From: Acidobacteriaceae bacterium | Lineage (GTDB): Bacteria > Acidobacteriota > Terriglobia > Terriglobales > Acidobacteriaceae | Direction of reading: 5' to 3' | Length of the DNA: 36,944 nucleotides | Assembly: GCA_030037545.1 (NCBI GenBank) | Contig: JASHRF010000011.1 | Span: forward strand, 1 to 36,944 | Shown here: piece by piece, positions 18,042 through 26,477 of the stretch | Position numbering within the stretch: position 1 is the stretch's first letter | How the letters are laid out: every line of letters begins with the position of its first letter | The notes under the pieces: model-generated | Databases searched by the model: none | Seen by the model: only the letters and a program-made list of their open reading frames with translations | Told to the model about the DNA's origin: nothing | Position numbers and translations under genes: made by a program

Positions 18042-18657
18042 ACTTGTCACCCATGCCGTTGAGTGCGCCACCATCGAACTTGGGAATCCCGAAGTGGCCG
18101 CGCAAATGGAGCAAGTCGACGGGGCTCAGGTTGCCGGCCACGGTGGCCAGCGTCAGTCCGGTGGGGCCGGCGACCAGGATCACGGCGCCGCGCAGATTCA
18201 CGCCGTCCATCACCACCCACACATCGGTCTTGGCATCGTGCACCGGCCCGCGTCCATTTTCCGACGCGCTTACCACGTGCTTCCAACCAGGCAGGTGATA
18301 GCCGTCGCGGATCGCTTCCACCAGCGCAGGATCGGCCGGCTCTGTATTGGCAAAGTGCAGCACGTGCACGCTCACGCCATCGAGTTTGCGGACCGCGGCC
18401 TTGGCGTCGGCGTCGGAGTCGCCCATAAGGCCGGCCGCTGCCGAAAGCATGGTGCGATCGAGCGTGAAGCTCGACTTGGCCAGAGCCTGCGCGCTGAGCT
18501 GGGCCAGCGCCGGCGGCGTCCACTCCAGCGGCACCGGCGCATCGCCGGCGGGCAGAGGAGCGGCCGGCGCTGCGGGAGCTTGCGGCGCCTGCGCCAGCGC
18601 GCTGGCGCAGCCCACGGCCGCGGCCAGAACAGTAATTCCAAGACAGGGAACTCTCAT
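18040..18657 (-). CDS. DUF4252 family secreted protein
   Basis: 205 residues with a signal peptide (MRVPCLGITVLAAAVGCASALAQ by position, cleavage after ALA) and a Pro/Ala-rich linker. The body matches DUF4252 as found in acidobacteria: LDRTMLSAAAGLM, a VHVLHFAN strand, a GWKHVVSASE stretch, and the ending VAGNLSPVDLLHLRGHFGIPKFD. The family has no known biochemical role and is usually periplasmic or lipoprotein; in other bacteria it often sits beside ECF sigma/anti-sigma genes, which are absent here. It lies upstream of icd with 81 bp between; cotranscription is uncertain because of palindromes in the spacer. Confidence 0.75.
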   Translation of the reverse strand: MRVPCLGITVLAAAVGCASALAQAPQAPAAPAAPLPAGDAPVPLEWTPPALAQLSAQALAKSSFTLDRTMLSAAAGLMGDSDADAKAAVRKLDGVSVHVLHFANTEPADPALVEAIRDGYHLPGWKHVVSASENGRGPVHDAKTDVWVVMDGVNLRGAVILVAGPTGLTLATVAGNLSPVDLLHLRGHFGIPKFDGGALNGMGDK

Positions 18658-18903
18658 GCTCTATTAAACGCACAAATGGAACAAAAGTTTCAACCCGGCC
18701 GCGTGGCCGCGAGAGGCGCGGCGCAGCCAGCCCGGGCGCGCCACGTCGGCTCCCGCCGGAGCCATGCACCGGCGCGCCGCGTGCCTTGAATTCGTATGAA
18801 AATTCCCGGCAAATGCTGTTCCCGGCGGCCCGGATGCGATAGACTCATGCGGGAACCCGTACTTTCATTCGCTATCTTTTACCCCAAGGAGGGTACATCG
18901 AAA

Positions 18904-19464
18904 TTGGGAAAAAGCATGGTCCCCAAAAAGCTATTCTTCACCAAGGGCGTCGGCAAACACAAAGAACGGTTGACTTCGTTTGAGCTGGCCCTTCGCGATG
19001 CGGGAATCGCCTCGCAAAACCTGGTGCGCGTTTCGTCCATCTTCCCGCCGCAGTGCAGGGTGATTTCGCGCAAGGAAGGCCTGACCTATCTGAACCACGG
19101 GGAGGTGGTGTTTGCCGTGATTGCCGAGAACTCCACGCGCGAGCCGCACCGGCTGATCGTGTCCAGCATCGGCGTGGCCATTCCCGCCGACCGCAATGCT
19201 TATGGCTACCTGAGCGAGCACCACAGCTATGGCGAGACCGAAGACCAGGCCGGCGAGTATGCCGAGGAGTTGGCCGCCGAGATGCTGGCCACCACCCTCG
19301 ATGTCGAATTCGATCCCGACACCAGCTGGGATGAGAAAAAAGAGATCTACCGCATCTCCAACAAGATTGTCCGCACCAGCAACATCACGCAGTCGGCGGT
19401 GGGCGACAAGCGCGGCAAGTGGACCACAACCATCGCCGCGGCGGTGCTGATCCTGGAAGAGTGA
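18904..19464 (+). CDS. pdaD: Pyruvoyl-dependent arginine decarboxylase
   Basis: Self-cleaving enzyme that converts L-arginine to agmatine. The cleavage site [12 protein letters not shown] matches the family's R-x-S-S-x-x-P-P motif; cleavage between the two Ser would give a beta chain of about 44 residues and an alpha chain starting with pyruvoyl from Ser45. Further family landmarks are the [17 protein letters not shown] stretch and the C-terminal [14 protein letters not shown]. Two starts are possible: TTG at 18904, 10 nt after a strong AAGGAGGG (18886-18893), or ATG at 18916; I use the TTG, giving 186 residues. The next two genes complete the pathway to putrescine. The frame is open to 18796 but those residues look non-coding. 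Confidence 0.9.
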   Translation: MGKSMVPKKLFFTKGVGKHKERLTSFELALRDAGIASQNLVRVSSIFPPQCRVISRKEGLTYLNHGEVVFAVIAENSTREPHRLIVSSIGVAIPADRNAYGYLSEHHSYGETEDQAGEYAEELAAEMLATTLDVEFDPDTSWDEKKEIYRISNKIVRTSNITQSAVGDKRGKWTTTIAAAVLILEE

Positions 19465-19616
19465 GCAGGCCCGGTTTCGTAGCCGGGCACGATTTCAGCC
19501 GTGCTGAAGAAGGGTCGGGAAGCGGTGGGCTTGACCCCTTTTGCCCGCGGCCCGGGATCTACCGAACCAACTGAATGGACTTTTGAGGATCGCGGACCTG
19601 CCTGAAAGCTCCGTGC

Positions 19617-19651
19617 CCCGTCCTTGCAATTTTTTCTATCGCAAGGGCGGG
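19617..19651. other. 11-bp hairpin with T-rich loop
   Basis: CCCGTCCTTGC pairs with GCAAGGGCGGG (one G-T pair) around a 13-nt loop containing six T. It lies in the 234-bp spacer between pdaD and aguB, about 47 bp before the aguB start. A smaller GCCCGG/CCGGGC hairpin lies near 19470. Neither has the T-run after the stem expected of a terminator. Confidence 0.55.
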
Positions 19652-19698
19652 AGACCACAGGCTCCGCCATTCTTCCCTCGGGAGGGAATCTTCGACGC

Positions 19699-20655
19699 AT
19701 GCCGCCCGCTCCCAAATACACGATCGGCCTGGTGCAAATGCACATGGGCCCCGACCCGGAGGAGAACCTTGCCGCCGCGCTGGGGCACATTCGCCAAGCC
19801 GCGCGGCGCGGTGCCAACGTGGTCTGCCTGCCGGAGCTCTTCCGCACCCAGTATTTCTGTCAGCGCGAGGATTTGCGGCTCTTCGATCTGGCCGAGCCGG
19901 TTCCTGGGCCCTCCACCGAGCGGCTGGCTGAGCTGGCGCGTGAAGTCCACATCGCCATCGTGGCCTCGCTTTTCGAGCGCCGCGCTCCGGGCCTCTACCA
20001 CAATACCGCAGTCACGCTGAACGCCGCGGGCGAGCTGTCCGGCGTCTATCGCAAGATGCACATCCCCGACGACCCGCTCTACTTTGAGAAGTATTACTTC
20101 ACGCCCGGCGACCTGGGCTTTCGCTCCGCCGAAACCGGCTTTGGCCGCGTAGGCGCGCTGGTTTGCTGGGACCAGTGGTATCCCGAGGGCGCGCGCCTGA
20201 CCGCGATGCAAGGCGCTGACGTGCTCTTTTATCCCACCGCCATTGGCTGGCACCCGGCGGAAAAGGCGGAGTTTGGCGCCGCGCAATACGATGCGTGGCA
20301 GACCATCCAACGCTCCCACGCCATCGCCAACGGAGTGTATGTGGCCGCGGCCAATCGCGTGGGCCAGGAGCAGGGCGAGATAAAGATGGCACACGGCGAC
20401 ATTCTCGGCAACCGCGCCTCGGGGCCTGGCCTCGAATTCTGGGGCGGCAGCTTCATTGCCGACCCATTTGGCCGCATCCTGGCCAAAGCCGCGCACGATA
20501 AGGAGGAAATCCTGATTGCCGAAGTCGATCCAGCGCTGATTGAAGAAACGCGGCGCAACTGGCCGTTCCTGCGCGACCGCCGCATCGACGCCTACGCGCC
20601 ACTGGCGCAGCGATTTCTCGACTCCGCACGCGCGCGCGAGGGAGAATGCCATTAG
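19699..20655 (+). CDS. aguB: N-carbamoylputrescine amidase (carbon-nitrogen hydrolase)
   Basis: 318 residues from the ATG at 19699 (MPPAPKYTIGLVQMHMG) with GGGAGGG about a dozen bases upstream. It belongs to the nitrilase superfamily: the Glu-Lys-Cys triad is E46 in CLPELFRTQYF, K119 in GVYRKMHIPDD and C156 in ALVCWDQWYPEGAR. The motifs FRTQYFCQ, YFEKYYFTPGDLGF and TAIGWHP are typical of AguB, which hydrolyses N-carbamoylputrescine to putrescine, CO2 and ammonia. Position between an arginine decarboxylase and an agmatine deiminase gene makes this assignment strong. Confidence 0.94.
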   Translation: MPPAPKYTIGLVQMHMGPDPEENLAAALGHIRQAARRGANVVCLPELFRTQYFCQREDLRLFDLAEPVPGPSTERLAELAREVHIAIVASLFERRAPGLYHNTAVTLNAAGELSGVYRKMHIPDDPLYFEKYYFTPGDLGFRSAETGFGRVGALVCWDQWYPEGARLTAMQGADVLFYPTAIGWHPAEKAEFGAAQYDAWQTIQRSHAIANGVYVAAANRVGQEQGEIKMAHGDILGNRASGPGLEFWGGSFIADPFGRILAKAAHDKEEILIAEVDPALIEETRRNWPFLRDRRIDAYAPLAQRFLDSARAREGECH

Positions 20656-21011
20656 CGCTCGCTGCCGACTCTGTTTTGAAAGGGCATGGCTTCAGCCATG
20701 CTGCAACGCCGTCCAGTCAAACGCGGGGCTTTAGCGTCTGCATGAGAACTCGATGTATTCTCTCCTGCCGGGGGTTTTGTGGCTCGGTTCCATTGCCCTT
20801 ACAGGGCTGGAGGCATCTGTTTGTCTCCTTTCTCAGGATTTCGCCCGCTGCTTCTCCACCCCACGGACGAAAGACCTGTCCGTGGAGGCTCCAGGTCACA
20901 TCGCACTCATCCTGGGCTAAATTCTCAGCATCTCTCCGGGATGCGTTTGACCGGTTCTCACGCAGACGCTTTAGCCTCTGAGGGATGCTTTTCGCTTGTC
21001 CAACGGAATTT
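20656..21011. repeat. REP-rich gene-less spacer
   Basis: About 356 bp between aguB and aguA without a credible gene. It holds a perfect hairpin GCATGGC-ttca-GCCATGC (20684-20701), the words CGGGGCTTTAGCGTCTGCATG (by position from 20724) and, reversed in sense, GCAGACGCTTTAGCCTC near 20962, a GGACGAAAGACCTGTCC palindrome near 20871, and CATCCTGGGCTAA, which recurs at 25704 beside the RAYT element. These resemble REP sequences with TTCA or TTTA loops. Confidence 0.55.
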
Positions 21012-22112
21012 ATGAATTCAGAACTCATCGCACCGGCAGCCACGCCCCGCGAACTGGGCTATCGCATGCCCGCCGAGTGGGAGCCGCACGAAGCCACGTG
21101 GCTTGCCTGGCCGCATAACCCCGAGGACTGGCCGGGCAAGTTCCCTGCAATTCCGTGGGTTTATGCAGAAATCGTGCGCTTGCTCGCCGCCCGCGAGCGC
21201 GTTCATCTCATCGTCGAAAACGAAAAGATGCAGCGGCGCGTCACCAGCATGCTGCGCCGCGCACATGCCAGCTTCGACAACGTAAGCTTTCACGCCTGGC
21301 CCACCGATCGCGGATGGACGCGGGACTCGGGGCCGATTTTTGTCCAAAACCAGGAGGGACGAGCAGCCCTCACCAACTGGCAGTTCAATGGATGGGCCAA
21401 GTACGACGACTGGCGCCTCGACAGCCAGTTGCCGGGGCGAGTGAGGGAGCTGCTCGGCCTGCCCGAGTGGCAGCCGGCAATTGAGGAGAACGGCGAGAAG
21501 CGCAGAATCGTGCTTGAAGGCGGCTCCATCGACGTGAATGGCGCCGGCCTGCTGCTCACCACGGAAGAATGCCTGCTGAGCGAGGTGCAGCAGCGCAACC
21601 CGGGCGTGAGCCGCGAGCAACTGGAGCAGGTCTTTTCCGATTACCTGGGCATCGATCAGGTAATCTGGCTCAACTGCGGGATCGCCGGCGACGACACCCA
21701 TGGCCACATTGACGATATCGCCCGCTTTGCCGGGCCGGATACGATCATTGCCGCCGTCGAACCGGCCACGAACGACGCGAACCATGAACCGTTGGCCGAA
21801 AACCTTGCCCGGCTGAAAATCGCGCGCACGCCCGCGGGCAAGCAATTCACCATAGTCGACCTGCCGATGCCGAGACCGCTCGTCTTTCGCCGCCAGCGCG
21901 TGCCCGCCAGCTACGCAAACTTCTACATTGCCAATGGCCTGGTGCTGGTTCCCACCTTCCACGACCCCAACGACCGCGCCGCGCTCAACCTGCTGGCCGA
22001 GGCTTTTCCGGATCGCGAAGTGATTGGCGTGCACTGCGTGGATTTGATCTGGGGACTGGGTGCGCTGCACTGCATGACGCAGCAGCAGCCGGCCGGAGTC
22101 GTCCTGGCATGA
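21012..22112 (+). CDS. aguA: Agmatine deiminase
   Basis: 366 residues from the ATG at 21012. It hydrolyses agmatine to N-carbamoylputrescine and ammonia (guanidino-group-modifying superfamily, like peptidyl-arginine deiminases). Visible landmarks: RMPAEWEPHEATWLAWPHN at the start, TRDSGPIFV with R104 and D105, LEGGSIDVNG with E169, GDDTHGHIDDIARF with the catalytic His H232, and the nucleophile C354 in LGALHCMTQQQP. With pdaD and aguB it completes arginine to putrescine. Its stop overlaps the tadA start by four bases (ATGA), so the two are translationally coupled. The gene-less repeat spacer upstream leaves open whether it has its own promoter. Confidence 0.96.
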   Translation: MNSELIAPAATPRELGYRMPAEWEPHEATWLAWPHNPEDWPGKFPAIPWVYAEIVRLLAARERVHLIVENEKMQRRVTSMLRRAHASFDNVSFHAWPTDRGWTRDSGPIFVQNQEGRAALTNWQFNGWAKYDDWRLDSQLPGRVRELLGLPEWQPAIEENGEKRRIVLEGGSIDVNGAGLLLTTEECLLSEVQQRNPGVSREQLEQVFSDYLGIDQVIWLNCGIAGDDTHGHIDDIARFAGPDTIIAAVEPATNDANHEPLAENLARLKIARTPAGKQFTIVDLPMPRPLVFRRQRVPASYANFYIANGLVLVPTFHDPNDRAALNLLAEAFPDREVIGVHCVDLIWGLGALHCMTQQQPAGVVLA

Positions 22113-22558
22113 TCTCGGACCGCGAAGCCATGGAAGCCGCACTCGTCGAAGCGCGCGCCGCTGGAGAAGCGGGCGAAGTCCCCATTGGCGCGGTCGTGGT
22201 GCATGAAGGCGCCGTCCTTGCCCGCGGCCAGAACAGAGTACTGCGCAGCGCCGATCCCACCGCCCATGCCGAGATCGTGGCCATGCGCGCGGCCGCCGCT
22301 GCGCTCGGCAACTACCGGCTGACAGGCTGCGTGATTTACGTCACGCTGGAACCGTGCGCCATGTGCGCGGGAGCGATGATCCACGCGCGGCTCGAACGGC
22401 TGATGTTTGCGGCCAGCGATCCTAAAGCCGGCGCGTGTGGTTCGGTGCTGGCGGTCCTGAATCATCCGCAGCTCAACCACCGGATGCAGGTAGAGCAGGG
22501 CCTTTTGGCCGATGAAGCGGCCGAATTGCTACGCGGGTTCTTTCGCGAGCGGCGATAG
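22109..22558 (+). CDS. tadA: tRNA adenosine(34) deaminase TadA
   Basis: 149 residues. It deaminates A34 of tRNA-Arg(ACG) to inosine. The zinc deaminase signature is complete: H53-A-E55 (TAHAEIVAMR) and P82-C83-x-x-C86 (LEPCAMCAGAM). The TadA-specific ASDPKAGACGSV and NHRMQVEQGLLADEAAELL are also present. It overlaps the agmatine deiminase gene by four bases. The pairing of tRNA editing with polyamine synthesis looks like a convenience of operon structure, since no functional link is evident. Confidence 0.96.
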   Translation: MISDREAMEAALVEARAAGEAGEVPIGAVVVHEGAVLARGQNRVLRSADPTAHAEIVAMRAAAAALGNYRLTGCVIYVTLEPCAMCAGAMIHARLERLMFAASDPKAGACGSVLAVLNHPQLNHRMQVEQGLLADEAAELLRGFFRERR

Positions 22559-22619
22559 GATACGCTATTGTCAATGAATTTTCCTAGCCTGTTCGGTGCT
22601 CTTTCTATGAGGAGGGGCG

Positions 22620-22940
22620 ATGAAGCACGTCTGCGCAAAATGCGATTTGGAGATCGGATACGGAAAACCCGTCATCCAGATGCTTCGAGGCTCTTGGAAC
22701 GGAGCAATCACTCCTTCGTTCCCGCAATCATTCTCAGAATGGCACGGTGAGTGCTTCAGTGAGTTTAAGCTAAATCCCCAAGTTTTCCCGTACCGATGCG
22801 AAAGCTGCGGGGATGAGATTCAACTGGGACAAACCGTATCCTTCTTCGTAGAAGGCAACGGCACGGACGAATATTCAATCACGGCGGAATGCAGAGGCGA
22901 AAAGCTATACACCGTCAACCATTACCCGTGCTGCCCGTGA
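22620..22940 (+). CDS. Small protein with two CxxC...HxxC zinc modules
   Basis: 106 residues preceded by GAGGAGGGG (22611-22618). The Cys/His pattern forms two modules: C5-x2-C8 ... H42-x2-C45 and C60-x2-C63 ... H101-x2-C104 (C105 also present). The first module, CAKCDLEIGYGKPV ... WHGECF, has the C-x2-C-x(~30)-H-x2-C spacing and the WH-x2-CF ending of PARP-type zinc fingers and some LIM-like modules; the second is more diverged. Both could bind one zinc each. The base composition is clearly lower in GC than its neighbours, which suggests recent acquisition. No function is recognised; it stands alone between tadA and a convergent cupin gene. Confidence 0.7.
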   Translation: MKHVCAKCDLEIGYGKPVIQMLRGSWNGAITPSFPQSFSEWHGECFSEFKLNPQVFPYRCESCGDEIQLGQTVSFFVEGNGTDEYSITAECRGEKLYTVNHYPCCP

Positions 22941-22950
22941 GAATCGTGAA

Positions 22951-23436
22951 CTACTGCCGCGTTAAGCTCCGTATCCTCTCAACCTGCTCCGGCCATTTCT
23001 GCGCCAGCTCCGCGTAGCTCCCGCCGCGGTAATCGGCAAAATCGAATCCCGGCGTGACTGTGCAGCCCAGCAGCGCCACTTTCCCGCCCTCCACCAGCCG
23101 CATCCCCTGCCAGATTCCCGCCGGAACCACAAGTTGCACATGCTGCCCAGCCGCTAAATCCGGCCCAAGAGTAAAAACGTCGGAGCCGCCGTCTTCGTAG
23201 AGCTGCAGCATCTCCACCGCATCGCCGAGATAAAAATGAAAGATCTCATCGGACTGGAGCACGTGCATCTCAGAGAACGTTTCCGCCTCGAGCAGGTAAT
23301 AGATAGCTGACCCCAGCAGCCGAGTGCCGCGGTTGAGAAACACGTTGCCCATCGAGGCGTAGGTGCGGCGATAAAACCCGCCCTCCACCGGGAGCGGCTC
23401 GAGCCCCAGCATCCGCTTGATCTCATCTGCAGTCAT
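22951..23436 (-). CDS. Cupin domain protein, DUF985 family
   Basis: 161 residues from an ATG at 23436 (MTADEIKRMLGLEPLPVEGG); the frame is open to 23769, but that part overlaps the glutaredoxin gene and lacks similarity. DUF985 landmarks: EGGFYRRTYAS, GSAIYYLLEAETFSEMHVLQSDEIFHFYLGD and the late strand LLGCTVTPGFDFADYRGG. The fold is a single cupin barrel; the conserved H, E and H of the second stretch may bind a metal or small ligand, but no activity is established. It is divergent from the glutaredoxin gene with 90 bp between. Confidence 0.85.
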   Translation of the reverse strand: MTADEIKRMLGLEPLPVEGGFYRRTYASMGNVFLNRGTRLLGSAIYYLLEAETFSEMHVLQSDEIFHFYLGDAVEMLQLYEDGGSDVFTLGPDLAAGQHVQLVVPAGIWQGMRLVEGGKVALLGCTVTPGFDFADYRGGSYAELAQKWPEQVERIRSLTRQ

Positions 23437-23514
23437 GTGCACGATGCTACAGCCCCGCCCGTGCATCGGCTTGATTTCCGTGCTGCCCACCACCGCATGA
23501 ATCCGCGCACCCGA

Positions 23515-23520
23515 TAAAAT
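23515..23520 (+). promoter_or_regulatory. Possible -10 element of a leaderless glutaredoxin mRNA
   Basis: TAAAAT (within GATAAAAT) ends six bases before the glutaredoxin ATG and no Shine-Dalgarno is visible. If it is a -10 box, transcription would start at the ATG. The -35 region is poor. Confidence 0.35.
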
Positions 23521-23526
23521 AGAGTT

Positions 23527-23784
23527 ATGACGGTAACGATGTACTCGGCCGCCTGGTGCCGCGACTGCCGCGCCGCCAAGCAGTTCCTTGACGCCAACGG
23601 CGTCCCTTACGCGGAGATCGATGTGGACGCCAACCCCGCGGCCTCGGCCGAGGTCGTGCGCCGCGCCGGCAAGCGCGCCATTCCGCAACTGGTCATCGAC
23701 GGAGAGTGGTTCCAGCCCTATGCGCCCGGCCGCGGCCTGCTGGTTGAAGAACTGCGCCGGCGCCTCCATCTTCCTCGCCGCTAA
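23527..23784 (+). CDS. Glutaredoxin family protein
   Basis: 85 residues with the thioredoxin-fold start MTVTMYSAAWCRDCRAAK: dithiol motif C11-R-D-C14. The cis-Pro loop is RAIPQLVIDGE, followed by the conserved G near the end (APGRGLL). The single-domain size and YSAAWCxxC context fit the NrdH/mycoredoxin-like glutaredoxins that reduce disulfides or mixed thiols in the cytoplasm; the electron donor is not evident. It has no Shine-Dalgarno and may be translated from a leaderless message. Confidence 0.88.
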   Translation: MTVTMYSAAWCRDCRAAKQFLDANGVPYAEIDVDANPAASAEVVRRAGKRAIPQLVIDGEWFQPYAPGRGLLVEELRRRLHLPRR

Positions 23785-23852
23785 GACCTTTCCCCACGTA
23801 CAATCAAATGTTGGTGCAGGGAACGATTTGGCTGCCCATGTGCTCTACTCTC

Positions 23853-23865
23853 TGTCATCCTGAGC
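23853..23865. repeat. TGTCATCCTGAGC dispersed repeat
   Basis: Reverse complement GCTCAGGATGACA differs at one base from the 13-mers at 4551 and 36070. It lies upstream of purB, between a possible -10 (TACAAT, 23799-23804) and the gene. Confidence 0.5.
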
Positions 23866-23882
23866 GACGGGGGCGCAGGCGG

Positions 23883-23923
23883 CTGACACCTGAAACCTCA
23901 CGCCTGTCTTTCAGGAGCTACCG

Positions 23924-23924
<1 letters not shown>
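23883..23924. repeat. Heptad array, CTGAMAC type
   Basis: CTGACAC, CTGAAAC, CTCACGC, CTGTCTT, TCAGGAG, CTACCGT lead directly to the purB TTG. The fifth unit contains the AGGAG that serves as Shine-Dalgarno. Confidence 0.6.
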
Positions 23925-25231
<1,307 letters not shown>

Positions 25232-25240
<9 letters not shown>

Positions 25241-25259
25241 CTTCTGGCTGCGAGTGAAC
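25232..25259. repeat. Heptad array at the purB end
   Basis: AGCTCCT, AGCTTCT, GGCTGCG, AGTGAAC. The purB stop codon TAG (25238-25240) spans the junction of the first two units. Confidence 0.5.
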
Positions 25260-25280
25260 CGTCATGTCGCGAGGTAGCGT

Positions 25281-25544
25281 ATGACCGAGAACGAGATTCA
25301 ATGCCTTAAAGATAATGTCGACAAATCGGTCGAGATCGAAACAGTCGAAGGCGAACGGCTCATCGCAAAGGTCTTATTTGTTATGCATAGCGAGGAATAC
25401 GACGAACACGAGTTGCTTTATGAAGTAGTTTCTTCGAACAAACTCGACACTTATAGGCACCTTGAAGATGCGGGTGGCTACACGTTGGATTTCAGCAAGA
25501 TTCTAGCTGTGAGACCACATTTTGATTCGAGAGCTAGAGACTAG
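25281..25544 (+). CDS. Small protein of unknown function, possibly Sm/SH3-like beta fold
   Basis: 87 residues, not recognised as a characterised family. The pattern VDKSVEIETVEGERLIAKVLFVM, then an acidic loop, then LLYEVVSS and YTLDFSKILAVRPH alternates strands as in small Sm-like or SH3-like barrels; this is a guess from residue pattern. GAGGT precedes the ATG. GC content is well below that of purB. The last residues (DSRARD) and stop are encoded by the heptad repeat that begins at 25531, so the gene's 3' end has been shaped by that repeat. It sits between purB and the ubiX start on the same strand. Confidence 0.65.
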   Translation: MTENEIQCLKDNVDKSVEIETVEGERLIAKVLFVMHSEEYDEHELLYEVVSSNKLDTYRHLEDAGGYTLDFSKILAVRPHFDSRARD

Positions 25545-25565
25545 AAGCTAGGAGCTGGAAGCTTG
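25531..25565. repeat. Heptad array carrying a stop and a start codon
   Basis: GAGCTAG, AGACTAG, AAGCTAG, GAGCTGG, AAGCTTG. The TAG ending unit 2 is the stop of the 87-residue gene. AGGAG at the unit 3/4 junction is a Shine-Dalgarno. The TTG ending unit 5 is the start codon of the truncated ubiX copy. Confidence 0.8.
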
Positions 25566-25715
25566 CACTTGACCCTCGCCATTACAGGCGCCTCCGGCGC
25601 GGGTTGGTGGGTCCGGTCCCGTCGCCCCTACGGAACTGAGCTCGATTGGGGTATCTGCCCCAGGATTTCGCCTGCCCCTTCGCACTGCTCCGGGTCAGGC
25701 TTCATCCTGGGCTAA
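25563..25715 (+). pseudogene. Truncated copy of the ubiX 5' end
   Basis: TTG at 25563 opens a frame reading MHLTLAITGASGA, identical in protein to the first 13 residues of ubiX at 26472. The two DNA copies differ at five positions over 39 nt, all synonymous (a Leu TTG/CTC codon, ATT/ATC, ACA/ACC and no others). After the 13th codon similarity ends and the frame continues through repeat-like sequence to a stop at 25713. It keeps its Shine-Dalgarno, so a 50-residue peptide could still be made, but it lacks nearly all of the enzyme. Confidence 0.7.
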
Positions 25716-25762
25716 CATCCTTCGTTCCCTAAGGGAGCTTTCTTGATGCGGGCTCGCGAAGG

Positions 25763-26386
25763 CGCGCCGTAGGCGCAGGGATCATTAGCCCCGCGCTTCA
25801 GCGTGGTGTAGGCTGCTCAGTTATACAATGGAAGTCCCGTAGGGACCGTGTTTCATGGCACATACGTACGCGAGCAATTTCGTTCATTGCATCTTTAGCA
25901 CGAAGGATCGCCGCTCTCTGATTCCCGCCGCACGAAAATCCGAGCTTTATGCTTATCTGGGCGGCATCGCGCGCGGCGAGGGCTTCTCCTTGATCGCCGC
26001 AGGAGGAACGGACAATCACATTCACCTGCTGCTTCTTTTGCCTGCATCCTACGCGCTTGCAAAAGCGGTTCAGAAGCTCAAGGGAAGTTCCTCCCGCTGG
26101 ATGGGCAAGGGTTTTTCCTGGCAGGAGGGATACGGAGCCTTCAGCGTCAGCCCGTCGCAGGTGGAGACCGTAAAGGACTACATTCAAAGGCAGGCCGAGC
26201 ATCATCGCAAACGCAATTTTGAGCAGGAGTTTGTCACTCTTCTCCGTAATTGCGGAATTCCGTACGACGAGCGATATGTCTTTGGGTGATTGGGAATGAC
26301 GCCGTCCCTACGGGACTCAGCCCGGTTCAATTGCAGCAAACCCCACGCTGAAGCCCGGGGCTAACAAACTTTGCGCCTACGGCGCG
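25763..26386. mobile_element. IS200/RAYT-type element with mirrored repeat modules
   Basis: About 624 bp. Outermost is CGCGCCGTAGGCGCA on the left and its exact complement at 26372-26386. Next is a 22-nt module (25785-25806; TTAGCCCCGCGCTTCAGCG...) whose complement lies at 26343-26364 with one mismatch. Innermost is GTCCCGTAGGGAC (25834-25846), with the exact complement at 26304-26316. The three modules appear in mirrored order around one transposase gene. The outer and inner modules are 5-bp hairpins sharing a GTA loop. This is the layout of a RAYT flanked by inverted REPs. A degraded extra copy of the inner module may lie near 25615-25640. Confidence 0.75.
25855..26289 (+). CDS. REP-associated tyrosine transposase / IS200-like TnpA (Y1 HUH family)
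   Basis: 144 residues, the size of single-domain Y1 transposases. The N-terminal YASNFVHCIFSTKDRRSLI is typical of the family. The HUH metal motif is H55-I-H57 in GGTDNHIHLLLLLP, and the catalytic Tyr is probably Y109 in VKDYIQRQAEHHRK. All residues needed for single-strand cleavage and joining seem present, so it may be active. Such enzymes act on hairpins at the ends of their own element or on dispersed REPs. It is the only gene in the 25763-26386 element and lies between two copies of the ubiX 5' end. GC content is lower than in neighbouring housekeeping genes. Confidence 0.88.
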   Translation: MAHTYASNFVHCIFSTKDRRSLIPAARKSELYAYLGGIARGEGFSLIAAGGTDNHIHLLLLLPASYALAKAVQKLKGSSSRWMGKGFSWQEGYGAFSVSPSQVETVKDYIQRQAEHHRKRNFEQEFVTLLRNCGIPYDERYVFG

Positions 26387-26435
26387 TGATGCGCGTGGCG
26401 CTCATAGCCATACTGTAAGCGCGGCACAGAATCGG

Positions 26436-26477
26436 AAACTTGGTAGGCCAGAAACCAGGAGCTAAGGGCCTTTGCAC
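26436..26477. repeat. Degenerate heptad array before ubiX
   Basis: AAACTTG, GTAGGCC, AGAAACC, AGGAGCT, AAGGGCC, TTTGCAC. The fourth unit carries the ubiX Shine-Dalgarno AGGAG, and the last unit contains its TTG start. More degenerate than other arrays. Confidence 0.45.
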
